This document shows positions 8,618 through 18,021 of a DNA stretch of 34,832 bases, in pieces. The position numbers were made by a program, and so were the translations under genes. Below the pieces are notes generated by a model, which was not told the origin of the DNA, did not search any database, and was given only the letters and a program-made list of their open reading frames with translations. Origin of the DNA: Nocardia carnea (lineage in GTDB: Bacteria > Actinomycetota > Actinomycetes > Mycobacteriales > Mycobacteriaceae); the NCBI RefSeq assembly GCF_029869215.1, contig NZ_JARWPM010000418.1, positions 1-34,832 on the forward strand. Direction: 5' to 3'. The first letter of the stretch is position 1; each line of letters starts with the position of its first letter.

Positions 8618-9232
8618 ATGGAGCAGAGCTCGGCCTTCGCGACCCGCCGCCGCATGGAACTGTTCGACGCACTGGTCGAACTGTTCCTCACGGAAGGGTT
8701 CGCGCACCTGACTCTCGACGCCGTCGCGGCCCGGTTGCGCTGCTCCAAATCCACGCTCTACACCCTTGCCGACAGCAAGGAACAGCTGGTCACCGCCGCC
8801 ACCGTGCACTTCTTCAAACGCGCCACCGCCACCGTCGAAGCCGAGGTGTCGACGGCCACCGGTTCACTGGACCGCGTCGCCGCCTACCTCACCGCGGTCG
8901 GCACGGCGCTGGCGGTGGCCTCCGACCGGTTCATGACCGATCTCGACGCCTTCGCCCCCGCCCGCGAAGTGTACGAACGCAATACCCGTATCGCCGCCCG
9001 CCGCGTTCGAGAGCTCATCGACGAGGGCGTGACCACCGGCGCATTCCGCGGCGTCCACGCCGCGTTCGCCGCGGACCTGGCCGCAACCGTGATGGTGCGA
9101 ATCCAGCAGGGCGGCGTCCGCACCGCCACCGGACTCGACGATGCCGCGGCCTACCGGGAACTGGCGGCCATCCTCACCCACGGCATCAGCGCCCACGGGA
9201 GCGGGCGCCGCGTACCGGCTCCCGGGCAGTGA
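8618..9232 (+). CDS. TetR-family transcriptional regulator
   Basis: A 204-residue TetR protein. The N-terminal helix-turn-helix spans about residues 9-55 (RRMELFDALVELFLTEGF, then LTLDAVAARLRCSKSTLYTLADSKEQLV). The rest is a helical ligand-binding and dimerisation domain. The ATG at 8618 is preceded by a -10-like TACTAT at 7 nt and no ribosome-binding site, implying leaderless expression from inside its own operator. It diverges from an acyl-CoA dehydrogenase, so autorepression and repression of that gene are the likely roles. The inducer is not deducible from sequence. Confidence 0.9.
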   Translation: MEQSSAFATRRRMELFDALVELFLTEGFAHLTLDAVAARLRCSKSTLYTLADSKEQLVTAATVHFFKRATATVEAEVSTATGSLDRVAAYLTAVGTALAVASDRFMTDLDAFAPAREVYERNTRIAARRVRELIDEGVTTGAFRGVHAAFAADLAATVMVRIQQGGVRTATGLDDAAAYRELAAILTHGISAHGSGRRVPAPGQ

Positions 9233-9258
9233 GCCCGCCGAAGCAGTCTCCGGCGGGT
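9233..9258 (+). terminator. hairpin after the TetR gene
   Basis: CCCGCCG (9234-9240) pairs perfectly with CGGCGGG (9251-9257) around a 10-base loop, directly after the TetR stop codon. There is no T tract. Confidence 0.45.
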
Positions 9259-9456
9259 GCCGTGGGATCGGCGAAGTTCGTGGCGGAGCCGGGGCGAGTT
9301 CCAGCTGATCACCGGTTTCCCTGTGACACATTGTCATTCGTCACATCGTTTCGATCGGAGCCCCTCCGGGCTGCCTATGATCCAGGCAGCCGGAGGCAGT
9401 CCGGCCGCATGGTGCGTCCGCGCGCGGACCGAGGGCCGGAAAGGCTGGGAGAAACG

Positions 9457-9792
9457 ATGACAGGACATGGCTTCGCCAAGGCGATGGGGGTGCTGGCGTC
9501 CGGTGCGCTGCCGCTTGCCGCGGCGGTTGTGGTCGCGGGACCGTCCACCGCGGACACCGCTGTGCCCCATGCCGCGCCGGTGGCGGGTATCCCCTTGCAG
9601 AAGCGCGAGGAAGTGGCGACGAATCCGCACGCCCTGATCCCCGATCCCGTACTCAACGGCTCGTCCGTGGGCGGATCGGTGGGCTCCGCCGTCGGTTCGG
9701 CCACCGGATCCGGCGGCTCGCTCCTGGGTTCGGTGATCGGTGCGCTGGTCGGCTACTTCCGGCCGGATGTGATCCCCCAGGTGCTGCCTTGA
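9457..9792 (+). CDS. small secreted Gly/Ser-rich protein
   Basis: A 111-residue protein with a signal peptide (hydrophobic residues about 8-30, likely cut near STADTA). The C-terminal half has Gly/Ser-rich repeats (GSSVGGSVGSAVGSATGSGGS) followed by a short hydrophobic tail (LLGSVIGALVGYF). There are no Cys and no recognisable domain. The ATG is preceded by GGGAGA. Upstream, TGTGAC (9322-9327) and GTCACA (9340-9345) form an inverted repeat that could be a regulatory site. Short exported proteins of this style are common in Nocardia and mycobacteria; function unknown. Confidence 0.65.
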   Translation: MTGHGFAKAMGVLASGALPLAAAVVVAGPSTADTAVPHAAPVAGIPLQKREEVATNPHALIPDPVLNGSSVGGSVGSAVGSATGSGGSLLGSVIGALVGYFRPDVIPQVLP

Positions 9793-9812
9793 TGTGATCA
9801 GGGCTAGGTTCC

Positions 9813-10796
9813 TCACGCGGAAGCGGAGAATATCTCGGCGAGCGGTAACCGTGGTGTACGGGCCGGTGGCCGGTCGCGCCGAGGTGGCGCGCCGACCCGG
9901 ATCAGTACCTGGGGCAGGCGGTCGCCGCCGATCAGTTCGCGGATCGCCGTTCTGCCGTCGGATATCTCGGTCAGGTGGGTGAGCGGGCAGGTGGCATAGC
10001 CGGCGGCGGTGGCGTCGAGCAGCACGGTCGACAGCGCCTCCCCGCACCGTACGTGGTCGTCGCGGGTATCCGCGCCGGTCGACAGCACCAGGACCACGGC
10101 ATGATCTTCGGCGGTGTCCGCAGCGGTATCGGATTCGGTGGGTACGGTCGGGAAGCGCCGCCCGATATCGACCCGTTCGTGTTCCTCCGGGGAGATCAGC
10201 GAGGTTTTCGGCACACCGGCGCCGCCGATCACATGACCGGTCCACCAGTGCAGCTCCGCGTGGTAGGCCGAATCGTAGCGTCGCCGCGCGCCGGTCATTT
10301 GCGTGGCGTGCGCGAGGGCCGGGTGATCGTCCTCGGCCAGGACGTCCACGCGGATCTCCCGGTCCTCGACCGCGGACCGCAGGGCGGGCTCGAATTCGTC
10401 CCAAGCCGGGGGCGGCCCGAACGGCAGGCGGTCGGTGTAGCGGCGGTCGATCGCGTCCGCGCGGGCACGGTCGTCCTCGACCACCGTGGGTGCGTGCTCG
10501 AAGGTGATGTGAGCGAGCAGTTCGGGATCTCCGGGGTCGGGGAAACGGTCGGCGGACAACCGCCAGCCCGCGGCCGCCATCGCGGCGCGCAGATGATCCA
10601 GGGTGGCGCCGCAGCTGATCAGCATCTGGCGGCCGCTCGGATCGGTCGTCGGCAGCATGCGCTCCCGCGCCGCGGACAACCGCAGGACGTCGCCGTCGGC
10701 CCGCCACTGCCAGGGCTGACTGTTGTGCAGCGACGGCGCCCGTGCCGCGAGGCCGACGGCGTGCTCGAGGGTCGATGCGCTGGGGCCGGCGTTCAT
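9813..10796 (-). CDS. Acg-type nitroreductase-fold oxidoreductase
   Basis: 327 residues resembling the Acg/Rv3131 family of Mycobacterium tuberculosis, which are double-domain nitroreductase-fold FMN-binding proteins. The N-terminal ARAPSLHNSQPWQW motif (residues about 18-31) is the family hallmark, together with an LLDATAAGYATCPLTHLTE segment and a C-terminal LPQVLIRVG. In mycobacteria these genes belong to the dormancy (DosR) regulon. I looked upstream for a DosR palindrome and found only weak GGGACC/GGTC pieces (about 10,835-10,855), so regulation by DosR is not supported. TAAGTT 7 nt before the ATG suggests leaderless translation. It diverges from the molybdenum hydroxylase operon. Confidence 0.85.
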   Translation of the reverse strand: MNAGPSASTLEHAVGLAARAPSLHNSQPWQWRADGDVLRLSAARERMLPTTDPSGRQMLISCGATLDHLRAAMAAAGWRLSADRFPDPGDPELLAHITFEHAPTVVEDDRARADAIDRRYTDRLPFGPPPAWDEFEPALRSAVEDREIRVDVLAEDDHPALAHATQMTGARRRYDSAYHAELHWWTGHVIGGAGVPKTSLISPEEHERVDIGRRFPTVPTESDTAADTAEDHAVVLVLSTGADTRDDHVRCGEALSTVLLDATAAGYATCPLTHLTEISDGRTAIRELIGGDRLPQVLIRVGAPPRRDRPPARTPRLPLAEIFSASA

Positions 10797-11118
10797 GGGC
10801 GCGAACTTACCCACCGGCGACGGCCCGAAACGGGACCACACGCCGGTCGTGCGCGGACTGGGATCACGATGTTTTCCGAGTCGGCACGCGACCATCGATC
10901 GATCGTCTCGACTGCGCGGGACTCGCGGTCCCCGCCTTCGCCGGCCCGCGTCCACGCCCTGCGCGAGCCCACGACCTGGCCGGGCGCGCGCATGGCGGGG
11001 GCCGCGGTGGGTACGCCGCGGGCATGAGCGATGACACGGACGCGGGCGTACCGCGCATACCGTCGGCGGTGGCGGCAACCCCGGCCGCCCCGCGCCACGC
11101 GCCCTTGGCCCGCCAACG
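10797..11118. other. divergent intergenic region, Acg-type gene / xdhC operon
   Basis: A 322-base gap without a clear gene. TAAGTT at 10804-10809 (minus strand) is a likely leaderless -10 box for the Acg-type gene. An ATCGATCGAT palindrome lies at 10894-10903. A 32-codon frame (11024-11122, starting MSDDTDAGVP) ends in an ATGA overlap with the xdhC start. It could be a leader peptide providing translational coupling, since xdhC has no ribosome-binding site of its own, but composition alone does not show that it is real. Confidence 0.4.
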
Positions 11119-12243
11119 ATGAGCGATGCGTGGGACGCGATGCTGCGGTGGACGCGGGCCGGAACACGGTCCGCGCTGGCACGGGTGGTGGACAGTTCGC
11201 CCGGGCGGCCGCGTGCGCTCGGAACCGCGCTGGCGGTCTCGGAAACAGGCGGTGTCGCGGGCAGTATCTCCGGCGGATGCGTCGATGGTGATATCTGTGC
11301 GTGGGCGCAGGAGGTCATCGGCCGCGGAACTCCCGAGCAACTGCGGTACGACGGCGCCGCGGGCGAGTTCGCCGCCCCGGCCCTGCCGTGCGGCGGCCGG
11401 CTCGATGTCTATGTCGAACCCGTGGACGGCTCGCTGCGGGCGGTCCTCGCTCCCCTGGTCGCCGCCCGCCGGCGGGGCGAGCCGATCGCGCTGGCCACCG
11501 TCCTCGCCGGGGCCGGCCACTCGGCCCCCCGGCATACGCTGATCCCGGCACCCGGCGCCGACCGCGAACCGGCGGCGGAACCGCTCGAGCGGGTACGGGC
11601 GTGGTCCGATCCGGAGACCAGCGGCCTGCTCGACTTGCCCGCAACCGAGCGCTTCCCGGACCTGCGGGTATTCGTCCAGTCCTTTCCCGCGCCGCCGCGC
11701 ATGCTCGTCTTCGGCGCGGACGATTTCGCCGCCGCGCTCATTCGGATCGGCCGTTTCCTGGGCTATCGGGTCACGCTCTGCGACGCCCGGCCGGCTTTCG
11801 CCACGGCCGCGCGTTTCCCCGCAGCCCACGAGGTCGTCGTGCGCCCGCCGCACGAGTACCTGGCGGAAACGCCGGTCTCCGAGTCGACCGTGCTCTGTGT
11901 ACTTACCCACGACGAGAGATTCGATGTCCCGTTGCTCGCCGCGGCGCTGCGTACCGAGGCCGGCTATATCGGCGCCATGGGCAGCCGGCGTACCCACGCC
12001 GACCGCCTGCGCCGGCTGCGGGCCGCCGGTGTCACCGAGGCCGAGCTCGGGCGCCTCGCCGCCCCGACCGGCCTGGATCTGGGTGCGGCCACACCGGAGG
12101 AGACGGCGGTATCCATCGCCGCGGAGATCGTCGCGTTGCGACGCCACGGCAGCGGGGCACGGCTGCGCGACCTCGACCGGCCGATCCACCCCGCCGGGGA
12201 CCCGGAATCGACTCGGTGCGCCGCGCTCCGGTTTGGGTCGTGA
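11119..12243 (+). CDS. XdhC/CoxI-family molybdenum hydroxylase maturation factor
   Basis: 374 residues of the XdhC/CoxI family, which bind molybdenum cofactor, help sulfurate it and insert it into xanthine dehydrogenase-type enzymes. The N-terminal domain has the family motif GSISGGCVDGD (Cys54). The C-terminal Rossmann domain has VFGADDFAAALIRIG, then VLTHDERFDVPLL and YIGAMGSRRTHADRLRRL. It is the first gene of a four-gene plus-strand operon whose other three products form the apoenzyme it would mature. In many such operons this gene comes last, so the leading position is slightly unusual. The ATG lacks a ribosome-binding site and may depend on coupling or leaderless translation. Confidence 0.9.
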   Translation: MSDAWDAMLRWTRAGTRSALARVVDSSPGRPRALGTALAVSETGGVAGSISGGCVDGDICAWAQEVIGRGTPEQLRYDGAAGEFAAPALPCGGRLDVYVEPVDGSLRAVLAPLVAARRRGEPIALATVLAGAGHSAPRHTLIPAPGADREPAAEPLERVRAWSDPETSGLLDLPATERFPDLRVFVQSFPAPPRMLVFGADDFAAALIRIGRFLGYRVTLCDARPAFATAARFPAAHEVVVRPPHEYLAETPVSESTVLCVLTHDERFDVPLLAAALRTEAGYIGAMGSRRTHADRLRRLRAAGVTEAELGRLAAPTGLDLGAATPEETAVSIAAEIVALRRHGSGARLRDLDRPIHPAGDPESTRCAALRFGS

Positions 12244-12263
12244 GGCAGGGGTAACCGGCCCGT

Positions 12264-12785
12264 ATGACAGCTGCCGAGAATCACAGCGATATCGCGCTGG
12301 AGGTGGACGGGCAGCGGCGGACGCTGCGCGTGGACAATCGCACCACTGTGCTGGACGCACTGCGCGAACAGCTCGGTGTCACCGCCCCCAAGAAGGGTTG
12401 CGACCACGGGCAGTGCGGCTCGTGCACGGTACTGCTCGACGGCCGCCGCGTCACCACCTGCCTCACCTTCGCCGCCGCCCATGACGGCGCCGAGGTGATC
12501 ACCGCGGCCGGGTTGCCCGACGGCGAGACCCTGCACCCCGTCCAGCAGGCGTTCCTGGAGCAGGACGGATTCCAATGCGGCTACTGCACCCCCGGTCAGG
12601 TGTGCTCGGCGGTGGGGATGCTCGCGGAAGCGAAGGCCGGCAACCCCAGTTACGTCACCGCCGAACTCACCGCCACCGCGGAGCTCTCGGACGCCGAGAT
12701 CCGGGAACGGATGAGCGGCAACCTGTGCCGCTGCGCGGCCTATCCGAATATCGTGGCCGCGATCCGGCAGGCGGCCCTGCGGTGA
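12264..12785 (+). CDS. aldehyde/xanthine dehydrogenase 2Fe-2S subunit (PaoA/CoxS type)
   Basis: The 173-residue small subunit of a molybdenum hydroxylase, carrying two [2Fe-2S] clusters that pass electrons from the Moco subunit to FAD. The plant-type cluster uses Cys46, Cys51, Cys54 and Cys66 ([11 protein letters not shown]). The C-terminal helical cluster uses Cys105, Cys108, Cys155 and Cys157 (CGYC and CRC). All eight ligands are present. There is no Tat signal, so the complex is probably cytoplasmic, unlike periplasmic E. coli PaoABC. The stop codon overlaps the next gene's GTG (GTGA at 12782). Confidence 0.95.
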   Translation: MTAAENHSDIALEVDGQRRTLRVDNRTTVLDALREQLGVTAPKKGCDHGQCGSCTVLLDGRRVTTCLTFAAAHDGAEVITAAGLPDGETLHPVQQAFLEQDGFQCGYCTPGQVCSAVGMLAEAKAGNPSYVTAELTATAELSDAEIRERMSGNLCRCAAYPNIVAAIRQAALR

Positions 12786-13780
12786 TCCCTTTCGAGTACC
12801 GGCGCGCGACCAGTGCCCGGGAGGCGGTGACCGCGGTGGCCGAACGGCCGGGGGCGGCGTTCCTCGGCGGCGGCACCAATCTGGTCGACCACATGAAGCT
12901 GGGTATCGCCGCACCGGATCTGCTGGTGGATGTCAGCCGGTTGCCGCTCGACGGTGTCGAGGAGACCGCGGACGGCGGGCTCCGGGTGGGCGCGGCCGTG
13001 CGCAACAGTGATCTGGCGGCGCATCCGGTGGTCCGGGCCCGCTATCCGGCGCTGTCGCGGGCGCTGCTCTCCGGCGCGTCGGGTCAGTTGCGCAATCTCG
13101 CCACCACCGGCGGAAACCTGCTGCAACGGACCCGTTGTGTCTACTTCCAGGATGTGACGACGCCCTGCAACAAACGCGAACCCGGCAGTGGCTGCGCCGC
13201 GTTCGGCGGGTACGTCCGCTATCACGCGATCCTGGGTGCGTCCGAGCACTGCGTAGCGGTGCATCCCTCGGATATGGCGGTCGCGCTCGCGGCGCTGGAC
13301 GCCCAGGTGGTGACCGAGGACACCGGCGGCGAACGCCGTATCCCGATCACCGAGTTCCACCGGTTGCCGGGCGATCATCCCGAGCGCGATACCGTGCTCA
13401 CCCACGGCCAGCTGATCACCGCGATCGAGCTCCCCGCGCCGCCGGCCGGGGCGGTGGCCGACTATCGCAAGGTGCGCGACCGCGCATCCTACGCGTTCGC
13501 CCTGGTCTCGGTGGCGGCGGAACTGACCTTCGAATCCGGCGGCACCGCGATCCGGTCCGCGCGCCTGGCGCTCGGCGGGGTCGCGCACCGGCCATGGCGG
13601 GCCCGGCGCGCCGAAGCCGCGCTCACCGCGGCGCCGGCGACCGAGCAGACGTTCGCACACGCGGCCGAGGCCGAACTCGCCGCGGCCCGCCCGCTGGACG
13701 GCAACGAGTTCAAGGTCGAACTCGCCCGCCGCACCCTGGTATCGACCCTGCAGGACCTCACCGAACGGGCACAGCGATGA
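12782..13780 (+). CDS. FAD-binding subunit with extra Cys cluster (PaoB type)
   Basis: A 332-residue FAD subunit of a molybdenum hydroxylase. FAD motifs are GGGTN (29-33) and ATTGGNLLQ (107-115). After the second lies an insertion [20 protein letters not shown] with Cys119, Cys129, Cys138 and later Cys157. E. coli PaoB carries a [4Fe-4S] cluster in a similar insertion, and by analogy this subunit should as well. That places the enzyme nearer the PaoABC aldehyde oxidoreductases than CO dehydrogenase. The start is GTG, overlapping the preceding stop, and the end overlaps the next ATG (ATGA at 13777), indicating tight translational coupling. Confidence 0.93.
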   Translation: MIPFEYRRATSAREAVTAVAERPGAAFLGGGTNLVDHMKLGIAAPDLLVDVSRLPLDGVEETADGGLRVGAAVRNSDLAAHPVVRARYPALSRALLSGASGQLRNLATTGGNLLQRTRCVYFQDVTTPCNKREPGSGCAAFGGYVRYHAILGASEHCVAVHPSDMAVALAALDAQVVTEDTGGERRIPITEFHRLPGDHPERDTVLTHGQLITAIELPAPPAGAVADYRKVRDRASYAFALVSVAAELTFESGGTAIRSARLALGGVAHRPWRARRAEAALTAAPATEQTFAHAAEAELAAARPLDGNEFKVELARRTLVSTLQDLTERAQR

Positions 13781-15882
13781 CACTGATACCGGCCGATTCG
13801 ATGGGTACGCCGCTGACCAGGCTCGACGGGCACGCCAAGGTCACCGGTACGGCGCCGTACGCCTTCGAACATCCCGTGACCGATCCCCTGTACCTGCATC
13901 CGGTCCAATCGACCGTGGCCCGGGGCCGGGTGCACGCCATGGACACCGCCGCCGCCTCGCGGCTGCCGGGCGTGGCCGCGGTCCTGACCGTTTTCGACGC
14001 TCCCGGACTCGACGACACCTCCGACGGCGAACTGAGCATTCTGCAGGACGACCGCGTGCACTTCCGGGGCCAGCTGATCGGGGCGGTGCTCGCCGACAGC
14101 GCCGAAACCGCCCGCCAGGGTGCGGATCTGGTGCGCACCGACTACCAGGAGGAGCCGCACCACACCGAGTTGCGCGCCGACGACCCTGCTCGTTACGCCC
14201 CCGAGCAGGTGAACCCCACCTTCCCCACCGACACCGACGACGGTGATGTCGAGGCCGGGCTGGCGGCCGCGGAAGTCCGGATCGACAGCACCTACACCAC
14301 CCCCACCGAACACAACAATCCGATGGAACCGCACGCCTGTATCGCGATCTGGGAGGAGTCGGCCGGCCGCCCGCAGGTCACGCTGTACGACTCCACGCAG
14401 GGCGTGCACACCGTCCGATCGACACTCGCACCGCTGTTCGGCCTGGAACCCGACCAGCTGCGGGTCCTCGCGCCCCACGTGGGCGGTGGCTTCGGCGCCA
14501 AGGGCGCGCCGCATGCCCACAATGTGCTCGCCCTGCTGGCCGCGCGGCGCTGCGCCGGGCGGCCGGTGAAATTCGCGCTCACCCGCCAGCAGATGTTCGC
14601 ACTGGTCGGCTACCGGACACCGACGGTCCAGCGGATCCGGCTGGGCGCCGGTCGCGACGGCCGGCTGACCGCGCTGTCCCATGAGGTCGTCGAAACGACC
14701 TCACGGGTGAAGGAATTCGCCGAACAGACCGCGGTGGCCTCCCGGACGATGTACTCCGCCGCGAACCGGCGGACCTCCCACCGCTTGGTCGCGCTGGATG
14801 TGCCGGTGCCGTTCTGGATGCGCGCGCCCGGCGAATGTCCCGGGATGTACGCCGCCGAATCGGCCATCGACGAACTCGCGGTGGCCTGCGGGATCGACCC
14901 GATCGAGCTGCGGATACGCAATGAACCGGAAGCCGATCCGGAATCGGGCCGGCCGTTTTCGGGACGCCACCTCGTGGAATGCCTGCGCACCGGCGCCGAT
15001 CGTTTCGGCTGGGCCGGGCGCGATCCGGCCCCGCGCGCCCGCCGCGACGGCGACTGGCTGGCCGGGACCGGGGTCGCGGCGGCCACCTATCCCGCGATGG
15101 CGATGCCCGGCAACACCGCCCGGATCGAATTCGGTGCCGACGGGCGCTACACCGTCGCCATCGGCGCCGCCGATATCGGCACGGGCACCTGGACGACACT
15201 CACCCAGATCGCCGCCGACGCCCTCGGCTGCGCTCCGGCGGCCGTGCACCTGCGGATCGGGGATACCGATCTCCCCGAGGCCAGCGTCGCGGGAGGCTCT
15301 TCGGGAATCGGCTCGTGGGGGTCGGCCGTCGTCGCCGCCGCCCGCGCCTTCCGGGACGAACACGGCGACAACCCGGTCGCCGGCGCCCACACCAGCGCGC
15401 AGCCGGCCGAGAACCCGGACGCGGAGAAGTTCGCGCTGCATTCGTTCGGCGCCCATTTCGCCGAAGCCCGGGTCCATCGGTACACCGGTGAGATCCGCAT
15501 TCCCCGCATGCTCGGGGTGTTCTCGATCGGGCGCGCGATCAATCCGCGGACCCTGCGTTCCCAGCTGATCGGCGGGATGACGATGGGTCTCTCCGGCGCC
15601 CTGCACGAGGAGAGCGTGCGCGACCACCGGTTCGGCCATATCGTCACCCACGACCTGGCCTCCTACCACATCAGCGCGCACGCCGATGTGCAGGACATCG
15701 ACGCGATCTGGCTGGACGAGATCGACGAGCACACCAATCCGATGGGGTCACGCGGCGCCGGCGAGATCGGCATCGTCGGGGCCGCCGCCGCGGTGGCCAA
15801 TGCCGTCTATCACGCGACCGGCGTCCGGGTGCGCGAGTTGCCCATCACCGCCGAAGCGGTGCTGAGTGATCCCATCGACTGA
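13777..15882 (+). CDS. molybdenum cofactor-binding catalytic subunit (PaoC/YagR type)
   Basis: 701 residues, the usual length for PaoC-type catalytic subunits. The Moco subunit hydroxylates aldehydes or N-heterocycles with water as oxygen donor. Visible motifs are the N-terminal [17 protein letters not shown], the cofactor-binding GGGFGAKG near residue 235, RAPGECPG near 350, and [12 protein letters not shown] with the universal catalytic Glu663 near the C-terminus. With the two upstream subunits it forms a complete alpha-beta-gamma enzyme. The substrate cannot be read from sequence; aromatic aldehydes are the usual substrates of PaoABC relatives. It ends 58 bases from the convergent luciferase-like gene. 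Confidence 0.93.
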   Translation: MTLIPADSMGTPLTRLDGHAKVTGTAPYAFEHPVTDPLYLHPVQSTVARGRVHAMDTAAASRLPGVAAVLTVFDAPGLDDTSDGELSILQDDRVHFRGQLIGAVLADSAETARQGADLVRTDYQEEPHHTELRADDPARYAPEQVNPTFPTDTDDGDVEAGLAAAEVRIDSTYTTPTEHNNPMEPHACIAIWEESAGRPQVTLYDSTQGVHTVRSTLAPLFGLEPDQLRVLAPHVGGGFGAKGAPHAHNVLALLAARRCAGRPVKFALTRQQMFALVGYRTPTVQRIRLGAGRDGRLTALSHEVVETTSRVKEFAEQTAVASRTMYSAANRRTSHRLVALDVPVPFWMRAPGECPGMYAAESAIDELAVACGIDPIELRIRNEPEADPESGRPFSGRHLVECLRTGADRFGWAGRDPAPRARRDGDWLAGTGVAAATYPAMAMPGNTARIEFGADGRYTVAIGAADIGTGTWTTLTQIAADALGCAPAAVHLRIGDTDLPEASVAGGSSGIGSWGSAVVAAARAFRDEHGDNPVAGAHTSAQPAENPDAEKFALHSFGAHFAEARVHRYTGEIRIPRMLGVFSIGRAINPRTLRSQLIGGMTMGLSGALHEESVRDHRFGHIVTHDLASYHISAHADVQDIDAIWLDEIDEHTNPMGSRGAGEIGIVGAAAAVANAVYHATGVRVRELPITAEAVLSDPID

Positions 15883-15940
15883 CCGCCGGCGCCCGGACGT
15901 CCTCTACCCGGACACCTGGGGCCCAACGGATTCGGTGCGG

Positions 15941-16801
15941 TCAGGCGAGCGCGGCGGCGAGGCGGCGCCACTGCGCGCGGGGGAACGCTTGCAGATCCGC
16001 GTCCAGCACCTGCACACAGACGTGATCGGCACCCGCCGCCCGGTGCTCGGCGACCCGGCGCAGGATGGCGTCCTCGTCACCCCAGGCGATGATCGCGTCG
16101 AACAGCCGGTCGCTGACGGTGGCCACGTCCTCCGGTGTGAAACCCGACCGCAGGATGTTGTTCGCGTAGTTCGGCAGCTGGAGATAGCTGCGCAACCAGT
16201 CGGTGCCGATGGACCGCGCCTCGTCGCGATCGGTGGTGAGAACAACCGTCTGTTCCGGCAGCAACAGCGGCCCGTCCCCGAGGGTGGCCCGGGCGGTGGC
16301 GGTGTGCTCGGGCGTGACCAGGTACGGGTGGGCGCCGCCGGCGCGGGTCGCCGCGAGGTGCAGCATCTTCGGCCCCAGCGCGGCCAGCACCCGCGCATCC
16401 GCGGGGACGGGGGTCGCGGTCGCGTCCAGCGCGTCGAGATAGGACCGGGTGGCCGCCAACGGCTTCCGGTAGCGGCCCGGATCACCGGCATCGATCAACG
16501 GCGCGTGGCTCACGCCGATTCCGAGCAGGAACCGGTCGCCGTACGTACCGGTCAGCGCGGCATACCGGGCGGCGACGTCCGCCGGTTCGTGCATCCACAG
16601 GTTCAGGATTCCGGTCGCGACCACAACCTGTTTCGTCGCACCCAGCAGATTGTCCACGGAATCGAACACCGGGCCGCCGACATCGGGAATCCACACCGCG
16701 GTGTAGCCCAGCTCCTCGAGTTCGGCCGCCGCCTCCGCGGCTTCGGCCGCATCGCCGTAGCGCAACTGCGAACTCCACACCCCGACACCCGTGAGCTGCA
16801 C
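15941..16801 (-). CDS. luciferase-like (LLM) F420-type oxidoreductase
   Basis: 286 residues of the bacterial luciferase-like family, in the actinobacterial group (TIGR03620 style) that usually uses coenzyme F420 for hydride transfer. Typical pieces are LEELGYTAVWIPDVGG near the N-terminus, VVVATGILNLW, DRFLLGIGVSHAP, a mid-protein ALGPKMLHLAATRAGGAHPYLVTPEH and a C-terminal GADHVCVQVL. The start is the GTG at 16801, placed 6-7 bases after GAGGAGGA. The frame is open ten codons further, but those codons contain the ribosome-binding site. The substrate is unknown. The 230 bases upstream hold nothing recognisable. Confidence 0.85.
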   Translation of the reverse strand: MQLTGVGVWSSQLRYGDAAEAAEAAAELEELGYTAVWIPDVGGPVFDSVDNLLGATKQVVVATGILNLWMHEPADVAARYAALTGTYGDRFLLGIGVSHAPLIDAGDPGRYRKPLAATRSYLDALDATATPVPADARVLAALGPKMLHLAATRAGGAHPYLVTPEHTATARATLGDGPLLLPEQTVVLTTDRDEARSIGTDWLRSYLQLPNYANNILRSGFTPEDVATVSDRLFDAIIAWGDEDAILRRVAEHRAAGADHVCVQVLDADLQAFPRAQWRRLAAALA

Positions 16802-17031
16802 AAATCCTCCTCGAAACCCGTTGATGCGCACACCGGCAACGGAATCCGGCCGCGCGCACAGATGCTACTGCACAGCCTGCCACCGCTCGAGGACAGCGGC
16901 ATGGAACACCGGCGATCCCGCGGCCCGGCTCCGCCATTCCATCTCGGCACGGCCCACAGCGCCGATGATCGATATCGGTCCGGATCCCGGCACCACGACC
17001 TCGACCTGGCCACCACAGGGCGCAATTCGGC

Positions 17032-17880
17032 TCACCTCTGGCCCGCTCCCGGTGTCGTTCTATGACCGTCGACCAATTCGGTGAGCCGGCGTGTTGTCTC
17101 GGTACCGCCGCGCGGGAGATAGCTGACCAGGGTGTGTTCGCCGTCCAGGCTGCGCATCTTGGTGAGCATGAACTCCACGTGACCGAGATCCGGGTGGCGC
17201 ACCACGCGAGTATCGGAAGTCAACGCGGACAGGTCGTTTCGTCGCCACAACCGGCCGAATTCGGCGCTTTCGGCCGCCAGTTCGCCGATCAGCCCGGCGA
17301 TATCCGGGGTGGCGACATCGTGACCCACCATCGCGCGGAAGAACGCGACCGTCTGGGCGGCTTCGCCTTCCCAGTCGTCGGATGCCGCACGAAGCTGCGC
17401 GGAGGTGAAGGTGAGCCACAGGACGTTGCGCCGGGGCGCCGCCACTGCGGCCAGATCGCCGAAAAGTGTTCCGGCACCGCGATTCCAGGCGACGATATCG
17501 AACCGCCGGTCGATCAGGAACGCCGGATTGGGGTCGAGCTGATCCAGAACCGGCCGATAACGCTCCGCAACCGGTGACTGCGCCGGCCCGTCCGCGCGCG
17601 GCGGCATCTCCCCCGCGAGCCGGAACATATGCGCCCTCTCGACCTCGTCCAGGCCCAGGACATCCACCAAACTGTTCCACACCTGCCGGGAGGCACGGAC
17701 GTGGCGGCCCTGCTCCAGCCACGTGTACCAGGTGACGCTCATTCCGGCGAGTGTGGCGACCTCCTCGCGGCGCAGGCCCGGCGTGCGCCGGCGGCCCCCG
17801 GCGGGCAGCCCCACCTCGGCGGGGCTGCGGCGTTCCCGGCGGCTCCGCAGGAATTCGCCCAGTTCCCGGCGCGGATCCAT
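17032..17880 (-). CDS. XRE-family regulator with MmyB-like ligand domain
   Basis: 282 residues. The N-terminal helix-turn-helix (about 5-75) has the typical ELGEFLRSRRERRSP, RRTPGLRREEVATLAGMSVTWYTWLEQGR and ASRQVWNSLVDVLGLDEVER segments. The C-terminal domain (about 95-275) is MmyB-like (PF17765): NPAFLIDRRFDIVAWNRGAGTLFGD, a central helical part and RVVRHPDLGHVEF. Such proteins commonly control a divergent oxidoreductase gene, and here an SDR gene diverges 140 bases away. MDPRRELGEF at 17880 is the best start; in-frame ATGs at 17889 and 17898 are possible. Confidence 0.88.
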   Translation of the reverse strand: MDPRRELGEFLRSRRERRSPAEVGLPAGGRRRTPGLRREEVATLAGMSVTWYTWLEQGRHVRASRQVWNSLVDVLGLDEVERAHMFRLAGEMPPRADGPAQSPVAERYRPVLDQLDPNPAFLIDRRFDIVAWNRGAGTLFGDLAAVAAPRRNVLWLTFTSAQLRAASDDWEGEAAQTVAFFRAMVGHDVATPDIAGLIGELAAESAEFGRLWRRNDLSALTSDTRVVRHPDLGHVEFMLTKMRSLDGEHTLVSYLPRGGTETTRRLTELVDGHRTTPGAGQR

Positions 17881-17917
17881 GGCAGGCATATCCCCCATCA
17901 TCGCAGCCGGCGATCGT

Positions 17918-17932
17918 GGTGGTTTCACTACC
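17918..17932. promoter_or_regulatory. imperfect palindrome between MmyB-type regulator and SDR
   Basis: GGTGGTTTCACTACC is an imperfect inverted repeat (GGT.GT..AC.ACC) in the middle of the divergent region. It is a candidate operator for the MmyB-type regulator. Confidence 0.3.
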
Positions 17933-18021
17933 AGTACAAGCGCTGTCTGTATCCGCCCGGGTCGCGGCCGCACGATCGGGATACCGGCTCGACGAGACGG
18001 AATCATGATGGGAGCGAAATC

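Noticed and set aside
6437..9232. A 931-codon frame running through DUF3500 and acyl-CoA dehydrogenase genes into TetR
   Set aside because: Only its last 204 codons are protein-like (TetR, from the ATG at 8618). The rest is antisense to two clear genes and crosses an operator region.
2189..9345. TGTGACACA shared by the upstream regions of the lipase (2189) and the small secreted protein (9322)
   Set aside because: A 9-base match with no shared spacing to promoter elements; too little to propose a common regulator.
10835..10855. Possible DosR box upstream of the Acg-type gene
   Set aside because: Only scattered GGGACC and GGTC pieces; the spacing and core of the DosR palindrome are absent.
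11024..11122. A 32-codon frame ending in ATGA overlap with xdhC
   Set aside because: Not listed as a gene because no good ribosome-binding site and no family support; described only within the intergenic entry.
15879..15944. CTGACCGC and GCGGTCAG around the convergent stops of the Moco subunit and LLM genes as a terminator
   Set aside because: Only 8 bp with a 50-base loop, and each arm overlaps a stop codon; too weak to call.
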